64,000 nt of DNA. Origin: Symbiodinium natans (taxonomy: Eukaryota > Sar > Dinophyceae > Suessiales > Symbiodiniaceae). Shown here piece after piece: positions 41,601-53,600 of this stretch (its first letter is position 1; the number at the start of each line of letters is the position of its first letter). The translations under genes were made by a program, and so were the position numbers. The stretch is from contig CAJNDS010002600.1 of NCBI GenBank assembly GCA_905221605.1, positions 257,501-321,500 on the forward strand. Direction: 5' to 3'. The notes below the pieces were generated by a model that was given only the letters and a program-made list of their open reading frames with translations, searched no databases and was not told the DNA's origin.

Positions 41601-44600
41601 GCTTTTATGAGGACCGAGGCGTCGTAGATTACCCCTGGGGGGAGGTCATCGATCTAGTCTTTGAGGCCCGGAAGAAAGGGGCGACTACTATCGTCGAGGT
41701 TCCCAACAAGCCGAAGTTTCGAAAGTCGGCACAGTACAAACACATAGTTGATTGCATGAAGTGGGAGAGATTCACACTTGCTGATTGCTGCCACGGTCGG
41801 AGGATCTGCGTTCCACAGGGAAGCGGAGCCCCGAACATCATGTATGTCAACGAAGCTACTGAGTTTCTCATTCATGGACTCAAAGCCCCTGAAAGCATGA
41901 AGGATGTGTGCGGCATGCAACATCATCACGCATCGCGTGAAACAGTCGAAACTCACGGGGATGAGTGTGGAAAGAGAACCAGTAAAGTGTCACGCCTCTT
42001 GTTGAAAATGCTTTCTGAACGGGACGCCAAGGTTGGGGACCCCAAGGCCTGCAGTTCTGTTGAGAAGTTACCGTCGGGTAAGGACAGGATGATCATTGAA
42101 TTCTGTTGCTCTAAGGACAGTAGCCTGGGCAAATCCTCGAGCGCTACGAAGGGAGCTCACGTCATGCGTGTGCATGAAGCTCTTCAAGCTCAAACCAAGG
42201 CATGTGAAAGCAACATCCTCAAGGAGGCGGAACGATTCCGAAAATCCAATCCCAAATGTCCGATTCTTGTTTTTGCTTCTCTTCCGTGCACTGGGGGGTC
42301 CAACTGGATCAAGGTGAACGAAATGGGGGGTGAAACTGAAAAGGGAAAGGAGCATCGGAAGAAATTTAGGGACTTACTCAAAGCTCTCAAACGCCTTTTG
42401 CGAAAGCTGGCGGTATTTTCCCCCAAAATCGCTTTTGAGTTGCCGAAAACCTGTTTGTATTGGAGTTGGCCCGAAGTTCAAGCCCTAATAAAGCAGCATT
42501 CATTGCGTGTTGCACGGATGGACGGTTGCATGATGGGTGTTGTTGACAAAGACGGCATTCCTTTACTCAAAGCGTGGTGTATCGCTACGAATGTGTCAAC
42601 CATGTTGAACCTCAAAGGGGTCACGTGTGACAACACACATGAACATGGCACACCAAGGGGTCAGGCACTCAAGGAAGCAGGAAACTACACACCACACATG
42701 GCAAAGCTGTTGCACAACGCATGGCGTGATGAAGCTCGCAATATCCGCAGGGGCTCTGCTCAGAGTGTTCATATGGCAGCTTCATGTGTACTTGTTCATG
42801 TCAGTTTGCGCTGCAGAAACAGCCAGGTGCAGCATGAATTCCAAGGTACTTGCATAATTGTTTGTCCTACACCTGGAATAGGGTTCGGATCCTCCGACCC
42901 TAATCCAAAGTGCAGCGAGGAGTTCGGCTCCGCCGGCTCGGATCTGCATCTGGGGAAGGGATTCGGCTCCGCCGGTCCTAGAACCAGCATGGACGGACAA
43001 CAGCAGAGGCCCATTCCTCCGCATGTTCCATGGTCGCGACCTCAAGATCTCTTTTCCCTGCCGTACCAGAGATCGGGCATCAACATCCCCGTTGGCAATG
43101 GGATGACTGCTTTGCGCACGACATGTCATGCGCTGCGATCATTGAGAGGGCAGCCTCTTCCTGGACGATTGGAGCAAGGCATGGTCGCCACGAATGCGAA
43201 CATTGCTGCGTGGGTGGAATTTGGAGTGCCAGCTATCCTTTTGGCGGCAGTTGCGGCACCATCCAGCCCATATGGTTTTCCTGAGGTCAGAGTTCGGGAG
43301 CTGTTTCGAGGTGTGGTGGAAAGCCTGTTGCCAGCAAGGAGTGCGGAGAGCTACAAGACAGTCCTTAGCCATGTCACAACGTTTATCAAGGTCGTCAAGA
43401 CTGCGATAAGCACTGATTCGACACGTCAGGTGCTGCAGGAGCTTCTGGACCACGTCATTGAGATTGACCTCTTCAAGAACATTGACATGTTCGTCGACGT
43501 TTTGGTTCAGGATGCTGAACAAGGGCGTTTGGATCCTCAGTATCCATGTCTGACGGTGGTGACTATGGACGGATATCTTGATCCGAATGTCATTTGCAGA
43601 ACAGTCGTTACCAAGAGTCCGTGGATCTATGTGACCAGGTACAACGACTGGATGCGGCTTAATTCCTACTTTCGCGAGAACCTCCCCAACCGTCGTGAAG
43701 GGCTACCATGCATGCTTCTCACCCAGGACTTCTGGGATTTGCAGGAGCTGATATGGTCAATGGCGAAGCAAGTGGGTTACTGCTTGAGAAGCCACAATCA
43801 GGTCGCCGAGCACACGCAGATGAATGTGTGGGATCTGATCGAGATCGTGGTCGACCCCCCGGAGAACGTGTCCGCGGCGGTTGCTCATGCAGTCAACACC
43901 TAGAGAGCCCGGATGCTTGTTTTTCAGTCATCCTGGATCTGGATGCTTGGAATCGGAGGGTCATGTGTGCATTTTGGTCATCTATGCTCATGAATGCTCG
44001 AAAACCACGAAGCTTGCAGGGCCAAAGCTCCAACATCTCTTGCAGCGTGCTCGAACCGAAAAAAAAGAATATGTTCACATTGAACTTGGCTCCGGCGGAG
44101 TTTTAGGGACGATTTGCCATGCGTCGAGAGGAAAAAAAAGGTTTAGGGTTTAGTGCACCTTAGGAAAACCCGAAAAATTTTGATTTTCGAGTTCCTTAAC
44201 TGTTTAACAGCCCGAATACACTTCCCCCTGCAAGCCAACGATTCCAAAGCTGACAACATCAAGTCCGGCATGTGAGATGCCTCGGGAAGATATGGCTCAA
44301 AGACCCATAGCGCCAGTGCTGAAAACTATCAAGAAAGAGTTGCCCGCAGTCAAACAAGAGCTGCAGCTGCAGCCTGTGGAAAAAAAAATCAAGCGGCAGA
44401 TCTGGCAAAAGCGGCTGGCAAGCTTGGAAAGAGAAGAAGCAGATCAAGGAGGGCTTGGAAACATCTCGCCGGGAAGGCGAGCTCACCTTGCTGCGGGTGA
44501 AGCTTCAGGCTGCCTCCGAGCTGGCAGTTGTGCCTGCTGAATCTGAGGCCGTTGAGGCCGTGGTACCGCGTCACGTGCCGAGCACTGTTGCAGACCAGGG

Positions 44601-47600
44601 CTGCAGCCTCCAAGGGTTGTCGGTCGCCATGCATACAGCCCACGAATACCTCAACGACAGTCGGACGGTGTGGCCATCGGAACCATCGAGAACAACCGGA
44701 GCCGAACTCAGGGAGTCGTTGGTGAATGCGACAACTGTCGTCATGGCCCCGCCACCAACCGGTCTCGGGTTACCAGCTTCCTTTTCACACAGCTCGTGGA
44801 ACCAGCTGGCTGCCGAGCAGAACGTCTTGAGGGCGGTCCACGACATGTACAGGACTCACAGGTCTTGGATGTCCGAGATCACGAACCTGCGAGCCGAGTG
44901 TTACTCCGAAGGACGTGAACAGCCGCCGTACCTGAAGCCCGATCCAACAGGCACGGTGTTTCCTCCGGCATTGAATTCGCACCCGCCTTGGGTGAATGTT
45001 CAACGTCAGCATCCCGCAGGGCCTGCGTCCCCATCCGTTCCGGAAGGGCCGGCTCCTTTCGTGGAAGAGGATCATCCTGCCAACAGATCGACGTCTACGC
45101 CATCACCAAGACAGGCAACGGGCGCATCCTTTGCCGAAGCAAGAGGTGAATCCGCCAAGAGGCAGCGGGGACCGGAGGATGTCCGCTCCGCGGCATCCCA
45201 ACCGGGAACCGCGGCCAGCTCTTCCGATCCTCGGGGAGCTGAGCCAACTGCCCAACCAGAAGGTGAACCCGATGAAGTTCGCTGGTACCTGGACCCTACT
45301 CCCGATGGGTACATGGAGAAGTTCGTCAAGTTCCAATCCAGACATCGCGTGCAGCTGGGTACAACCATCATCGTTCACAAAGATGATCCTACAGATGTCC
45401 TGCCCGCGCGTGATCAGACACCCAAGATCAACGGGAAATTTGGAACCAGCAGTGAGCAAGTTTATCTTCGGCGCGTCACCACACACCTTGCCAAGCTCTA
45501 CGGGATGAGCCAGTCGAATCTCGCAGGTGCGTTTCACATGGCAACATTCATGAAGAAAGGGGATGTGGAGTGGCTACGACTTTACAAGGTGCTGTACGAG
45601 AAGGTTTTCTTGTGCACAATCCGTCAGCTACCAAGCCCTGGCACAATGTTTGCGGCGGTCATGCAATCCACGGCTACGGGAGAGCTGGGAATCTTTCATT
45701 TCAACAGCAGCCCGGAGCAGCGAGCATTGTTGACGGCTGGACTGAGAAAGTTCAGCGCTTCCATTCGTCAGGCAAGTACACCCGATGTCACAGCGGTGCG
45801 ATCCAGCAAAACGATCATCCTGGCTGACTTCGAGGTATGGACGAAAACCAAGAATCGCTTGACCTACACGATGGCCAGCAAGCTCCAAGAAAAGGGATGG
45901 TATGACGCCCATTCGTATTGCCAGACAGTCGATGAAAGCCTCGATCCACTCCTACCTGAAGGATTCCAAGTCGTTGCCACCAAAGCCAGAGATGCAGTCC
46001 GAGAATGGAGAGGTCCCGGGCAGAGCATCGACGTCACCGCGCACGTCTACCTGTCGTTCAGAGCCATCAACGATCTCCTGGTTTGGGAGCAAGGCAATGC
46101 GACTCCCGAAAACATGCGAAAGTGGTTCGTCGATCCAATCATGGACTTGTCAGACCTTCTGCAACGTGCCGTGATTGTGACCCTCAACGACGATCCCCGT
46201 TTCATCGGGAAGGACGTTGGTGCAGCGATGCCATGGGCTGCCATTGACTGGATCGCAGTGGAGCTTCGAGCAAGAGGATGCATCGTTTTCACGTCATCAT
46301 TGCTGTGGGCTCGAATTGCTGTGACTCTCCATAAGGGCAGCGACAACTTCCGGATCAATCCGGAGGAGATGCATTTGGCGGTGGCGGCATTCGACAAACA
46401 TTTGCTGCAAGAAAAGATCATCACGCTTTGCATGGCACCCCCAGAAAGCATGGGCGATTGCGAACCTCACCTGGATTCCGTGAACATGGAGACTGCGGAT
46501 GCGAAGGCGGTCTTTGCACCGTCGAGCAGCGACGACGTTCGGACCGCGTCGGCCAATGATGACACGCAAGAACGACATCAACGGGTCGTGGAGAGGGCAT
46601 CGGAGCTTGAGGGCATCCGCGGAGGAGTGGACATGACTTGGGTGGATGCGGACATCGCCATGGTCAGCCCAGAACCGTTCTATGACGGAGAAACCTACTG
46701 GATTGACATCGAGGGCCTCATCAGCAAGCATCCCACTGCTCCGAGTGGCCAATTCCATGTGTGTCAGGCATGCGTCGACGAGTTCAACAAGTTGAAGAAC
46801 TCCTTCCAAGGCGAGTTCGGACCAATCCAATCTCCAGCGTATTGTCCCTTCTGTTCGCTCAAAGCAATGTGGGACAAGGACTATGGCGTCAACAAATGGG
46901 AGGAAGTTCGGAAGTCAGAACGCCATGCTGCAGGGTGCGCCATATTTGCTCAGAAACACGACTTTGTGTACCAGGATGGATCTCCAGTGATTCCCAAGGA
47001 GGATCTCAAATCGTACATCTTTGCATGCTCGAAGGTCGCGTACACCAACTATGGCAAAATCGTCTCATCCTCGGCTGGATTGCGCTTGAACACCAAACAA
47101 GCCAGCGAATACACCAGATGGGCGAAGGGGAGACGGTTGTCATGGGACTTTGGGTACACGGTGGACGGCATGGCCTGCCTCCTGCCCTTGTACGATGCAG
47201 GCAACGCAGCCTATGCAGGCTTCCTCCACAGCATCTTCGATCAGGACGAGGTCAAAGGCATGTACAATGGCAATGCCGACCCGGCCGCCGAGCTCATGGG
47301 AGACACCCTGGAGGTTGCGCTCGGCATCCTGACAATTGCATGCAGGTATCCTTCGGCATTCGAAGCCTGGGGATCGTACGAAGATCATCTCGCTTGTCTT
47401 CGAGGAATCGAGCGGTCTTTCTATCGGTTTGCTGCAGCGGAGGCGGTACGAATTACTGCCGTGGAGAATCGAAAACGTCGTCCTCCCCGGGCAAATGATG
47501 CAGAGACGATTCAGCAGATCACGGAGTACGAGAACACTTTACTCCAAGGGGAATGGCATGCGGTCCTTGTCGATCGAGTCCTGCCAATTGAGGAACCAGT

Positions 47601-50600
47601 CCTCGGAACCCTTTCTCCGGAAGATCAACGACCTGAAGAGTTCTCAGCAGCGCCCGTCCCCAGTGCAGAACCTCGTGGTGGAGAACCAGAAGGTGAGGAT
47701 CAAGCCAATGAAGGGGAAGCGCTCGGATCCTCCGGCGTGGAACCTGAGGGGCAGGAAGATGACGATATGGGCGTGCCCGAGGCAAGCTCTATCCCCACCA
47801 TGCAAGAACCGAACGAGACCGAGCTGGGTGAGATATCACGTCCTTGTGAAGGTTACGTCCGAGCACTCAATGCCCTACGCATAACCGCTGGTATGCAACC
47901 ACCCAGCATGTGCCTTGCTTGCGGCAACTATGGCCACAACACCCGAAATTGCGAAGCAAATGGGGGGTACAACGCTCTGGTGGTGAACGAAGCATTCAGC
48001 ATCATTGGGAAAAGCCTGGCAAAGATGCACAAGTCAAGCAGTACGCCACCAACAGAGATCTTCCAGAGATGGGCAGAGAAGAATTTGCGAGATGCCGCTC
48101 GCGCTCCGCAAGTACCAGGAACCGCTTCGGATACTCCGGGTGGGGATGGGGAAAGCGTTGAGCCTGGGGCCGCAGCGTCTTCGGAGGATTCCAGAGGCCC
48201 GCTGCCAAGACGGCGTCAAGCATCGATCTCAGTTGAGGACCCTACAGTGGTCGTGATCGAAGTCGATGAAGAACCTGAAGAAGCTGCAACAAGAATGCTT
48301 CGACCCAAACGCAGACCCCAACCGAGATCTGATCTTCCAGAGCCCAAAGCTGCGCCAGCTCCTAGGCGGTGGATTGCGAACAACGCCGGCAATGCTCGTT
48401 CATTCGTCGAGATTCGCTACCACGAGCCGAAGTCTTGCCTTGACATCATCAAGTCCATCGAGGACGTATCGTGGGTCGGTGGGCAGAGCATCTATGAGAT
48501 CGGATTACAATCGCAGGATGCAACGCGCCGATTGATTGAGCAGGAGGTTGGAGGAGACGTTGCAACACACCCTCTCCGAAGCGACATCGATGAGTATCCT
48601 TCCTCGAACGTGGGGTACGTGAACATCGGCAAGCTGGTCATCGGAGGGGACCTCCGGCTCCTACCCATCAAGGGTGCAAGATTCGCTCACAGGCATTTTT
48701 CAGCCCTGGTTCCCGCGACTTCCTCCAATGACAACCATCGCAATCGGGATTATCATCGCAGGATCAAATCCCTGGGCTACGATGTGCAACGTTTGCTTAG
48801 GCGCCGCCTAGCAAACAGAGAAACGAACTACATGCACAATCAGCTCCCAACAATCCCGTGCGACACCGGAGGGTGGGTGATGCTCAAAGACTTCATCAAC
48901 TTGGAGAACTTCTGGCAAAGCGGGAGATACTATGCAAGGAGTTCAGCTCGAGACGACAACTCTGAGTATCAGAGACGAATCCAAATGCTGATCGACTACG
49001 CGTACTACGAGTACCGCGCGAACGGAAGGATCAGACTTCAATTCCTGGGCATCAAGATCGTGGCGCCCAAACCTGGACAGAGGGCATCCGATACGCCGTG
49101 GGACGGTACTCCGGGCGTCGGTGCAACCCAACGTGCCCAACTTGAAGAACTCGGAGGGCACAGGTTGACACACGACATTACGTCCGGGACCCTTCGTCGA
49201 TGCGACAATTGGGTGCAGCCATGGGCGATCAGGGCCACAAGTGGACACTCCAGCAACTCCAATTCACTGGTGCGGGTGAATGACGACAGGGTCGCATGTC
49301 ACTTGACTACAAGCTTGGTCAACCAGATTGGTGGGGGGTATCACACCACGGCCCCAGAGCTTCTCGCCAACATCGTGGCGAAAGGACTTCTTCCAGGCGG
49401 AGGGGCGTCAGGCGGTCGGGTCCACAGCCACTTCGGGACGTTCCCGCCATGGGATCCGAGAAATCAGACGGTGAGAACAAGGATTCCCGGAAGGCCGAGG
49501 TCACCAATTGCAGTATTGTACGTTCCAGCCTACGAGCTCATGCGCTACAATGCAGTGATCACGATCAATGGAATGTTTCTCGTCCAGCGGCAAATTCCAT
49601 TCGAGGCCGTCAAGCACGTGTGGATCTGCATGCCAAGCCAAGGAAGGTACTTCGAGTTCAGCGAAGTCTTCAAGGTGTACTCCAAAGAGCTGTCCAAGGA
49701 GATGGTCGAAGGGTACGGGGACGCACGCATCAATCCTGATCGTGATCCTCCAAAACCTTCGGTGGAAGACCTCGTCAGCACCATGGAAGGCACCGACGCT
49801 GGCCCGCATGAAGGCGAGAGGCGCGAGATCTTGCAAGCAATTGAGCAGGCGGGCGACACCGTTCCTGGAAACATCATCAAGCGTGCTTTCCAGTTTCTCT
49901 CAAGGACATTCCGGCGTGTGACGACTCACACCACCACAAGCGATCCGCTGATTCTGAGGGTTTGCCCCTGCTGCGGCAGACATACCCCTGCGAGCTTCGC
50001 GATTTGCCTCACGCGTGGGAGAGTTTTCCTGTCCATGGGGAGGATACAGCATGTGCGCGCCAATCCGGAACCTGAAAGGATTGATCCGGAAGTGGTTCGC
50101 CAGGCGCTCAATCAGGCCGCTGCCGTCGTCAACAACGAGGTTGTGGAGATTGAAGTGGAAGATGAGCCACCTTCAGAACCTGTCCAGGAGGATGCGCTTC
50201 CGCTCTGCGGGGTGCAGAATCCAGCAGGGGATGTGGAGGCAAACAGTCCACGGGAAAGCGTGGCGGAGCCTGAGGCCGAGGAGATCCCCGACGAGATTCG
50301 CGACATGTACCGCGATGTGGAGATGGAGGCTCCCAACCAAGAAGAGGTGGAGATGGATGCGCAGAACCAGCGAGCATTCGTGCTGGTGGGAGACAGGGAA
50401 GGCGACTCGTTGGACGATCGAAACGAGAGGAAAGCTCGCCTTGCGCTGGAGTGCAATGTCAACATTGACACCGACTACGCAGCGTGCGTGGACCACAACT
50501 TCAGGTTGTACTGTCACCTCGACGCCTTCTTTGCGTACGTGTTGGTCCATAAATGGAATCTGTTTGAGAAAATCATCATGACTCCATACAAGAAGATGAA

Positions 50601-53600
50601 GGACCAGTTCGCCTCAGGCATGAGACACGACGCGTCTGGGACATGGCCTATTGTCCCCATCGATGAGGACACGGCGTTGCCGAGAGACCTCACGGAAGAC
50701 GAGGTGAGGCAGTATGCCAGCTCTGTGGAGAACCAGCAGTTCATGATTGAGCGTTATTACGCCAACAAGTTCGTCTTCTACGTCATGCGTGGGGCGATCC
50801 AGCTGGGATACAACAAGGAGAGCTTCAACCTCCCCATGATTCCGGATGAGGCCGAGGACCCGAAAGCATTTGCTGAAGCCGGGCAAAGGGTCCACATGTT
50901 CATGGCCAAAATCATCTATCAGGTGTTGAACGTGAGGCTTTACTCCTACACGAAACCCAACGCTGAGATCCCGTACCACGCGGCATTTAAATACATCAAC
51001 CCGATCCAGCTGCTCAGTTTGATGGACTCGCAGAAGGTGAGCGTCAACAACCTTCTGGTGATGAGGGATTCGGGGTGCGCTCTACCCAACCAGTACAGCA
51101 AGAAGCTGGACAGATGGTTGAGTGATCAAAAGAAGGACATGAGCATCCTGAAGTTGAAGCCCACACAGTATTTGGAGAATCCAAAGGCGTCGGCTTTGTA
51201 CCTTGCCTATGACCCTTCAGCATCTGCACCTTCGGTTACCTCATCGGGAGGATCTCGTCATCCTGAAGCGGATGAGACGGACATGCCGGCTCGAGCGAAG
51301 GCCCGCATGAGTCAGCCGAAGCCCAAGACTTCTCATCCTGGGACACCTCAAGCTGCTCCCAAAGATCCTCGCGGTCATTCGAGAAAGGGATCGGGAAAGA
51401 AAGGGTGAATGATGTACTCGGATCCTCCGGTACGTCATCCCCTGGAATCCATGGTATTCCTGAAATATGGTTGTGGCTCAGCACTTTGCGATCTCAGTTT
51501 TGATTCCTCTTTTCCCTATGGATGCAATAGATGACACGATGGAGTACGTCATTATATCCACCGATGCTATTTCTCTTTTCGGCCACTGCATAGCAGCAGC
51601 GGGGCAATGTGCCAACGCGCCCGCTGGAGGGAAATGTGCGATTCTTCGCAGCTCGTGTGGTAGCCAAGTGGGTATGGGTCATGCTCTGCTGACCTGGCCG
51701 ATGCTACTGCTTCTCAGTCATGCATTCTGGAGACGCAATGTGATGGATCAGCAATTTGCTGACATGTTTTCAGGGCCTTTCGTGCCCATGATTCCGCAAC
51801 CGTGAGCAGCAAGTCTTTGTACAGACAAAGGATGGGATTGAACGCTTCAGTAGCTGAAAGTCTGTCTCACATCTATTAATTCGGGCAAATAGAGCAAAAC
51901 AGTGGAGAACGGCCAGACTTTAAGTCGCTTTTAACTGGGACCATTGTATGTTCGTGACGCAATTTCGTCTAGCATTTTGCAAATCCCAGCCGTGGGGGGT
52001 GTGAATCATCCCCGAACCACAGCACGTTTTGGGGACCCCTTTGTGTCGGCTCCGCCGCACATCGGGGAAACCACATTAGAACGCCGTGGCCTGTTCACCA
52101 CATTGGCTCAAGAACCCTTAGAGTGAAGGTCACCCATAGGTTAGAAGTAAGCGCAATAGCGTAACTGGAAACCGCCCGGGTGCACGAGACGGAGACGGAA
52201 GGCGAACGCCAGTACAGAAAACAAGTGCGAGACCATTTGGCTGGTGAGGAGCCAAAGCGTAGTGCAAGCAACTACCCGACCTCACGCATTTAGGGGTTAG
52301 GGTTGAGGGTAGATGCCCCTAGCTAGGGATCCCTGCTCATTTCCTGACAGGAATGCCAGGAAGAGCAATGTCCTACGAAATTTCTGGGGTTGGGCTTCTG
52401 ATGGTCATCCCCTGCCCTTCAGGGAAGCAAGTTTTTCCTGCTTCACCCTAAACCCTAAACCCTAAACCCTAAACCCTAAACCCTAAACCCTAAACCCTAA
52501 ACCGCCCAGGAATGTGGGACAAGCTTTCTCAAGCTTCTGGGCGCCCGTCATCAACCTGGCGAGGGTGCCCTGCCTGAGCTCAGGCTTTAGGATCGCTTTT
52601 GCCGTGCAAGCATATGGGTAGTTCTCTAAATCAAGCTACCTTTTTGAGATCCCTTCCAAAGGTGCCGCCTTATAATGGGTACCCAAAAAGGGACCCTAAT
52701 TTAGGAAACCGCCCATATGTCAATATGGGGGTTTACGAAAATAGGGGATCCCTGACATGGACCCCCCAAATACTAGGAGACCCTTAGAATCAGGACCCCA
52801 AAACGGTACGCCCTAATATCGTGAAGCCCCATAGAGCACTGACACTGTGGCGTTTTCTGCCGCAGACATGCCAAAGCGCAGTGTGCATTCTGGGCACTTT
52901 TCAGTTTACCCAACCCTAAACCCCAAACCCCAAACCCTATATAAACCCTAAACCCTAAACCCTAAAGCCCAAACTCTAGGACTCAGCCTTCCTTGGGGTT
53001 GGGAGGGTTATCTCTGCTAAGGAGCCGCGCTGGGGGCGAAACATCGAAACTCCGGGAGAGGACCCCTACCTCACAGGGGAGTACGCCGAGCACTTCGTCC
53101 GCGGCTTTCAGGAAGCGCCAGAAGACCCCTCCCACATCCAGGCGACGCAGGGGCTTCTTGCCTACTGGTTCTTGCTTCGGAGTGAGGGAATTAGTTACAT
53201 TTGTATCCCCCCTATCATATACCGTTTAAGGCTTCCTGGGCTTCATGGGCTTAGCAGCTTATAAAGGTACCGGACGGACACGGACACGTGTCAGGAGCAA
53301 CGAGCGGAGAACTGCATGACTGAAGCTGTTTCGGGTTGCGTTGGGATTTTGGGCACTTTTATCTAGGGCCCCGCCACCTGCGTTAGCTTCTAATTAGCAT
53401 TTTCATAGTTATGTCAGTCTGCCTGCCCCTGCCTTCTCTTAGCTTCTGACAGGCCAGTGCCTGCTGCAAGCACTACGTTGCCAACGAGATGGAGAGCACC
53501 ACCCAGCTCGATGGGGAGCACCTATGTCCCCCTTGGGAATTATTTTTCCTTTTCGTTCATATAAAACCCAAGAAGAAATTTAAAGATGTTATTTTCATTA

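Larger units (their letters stand above)
31576..52288 (+). mobile_element. Full-length giant Ty1/copia LTR retrotransposon, 20,713 bp
   Basis: Two 289 bp LTRs (31576-31864 and 52000-52288), both starting TGTGAAT and ending CACGCA, differ at one base (31584 G, 52008 C). TTTAG flanks both ends as a 5 bp target duplication. A candidate primer-binding site follows the left LTR and a G-rich tract precedes the right one. Domain order is Gag, protease, integrase, reverse transcriptase, RNase H, the copia order. After RNase H come about 1,100 more residues in ORF2 and a separate 2,300-residue ORF3, which explain the size. Near-identical LTRs and long open frames say the insertion is recent and perhaps still active, subject to two frame discontinuities. 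It lies in intron 6 of the GH3 gene, same strand. Confidence 0.93.
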
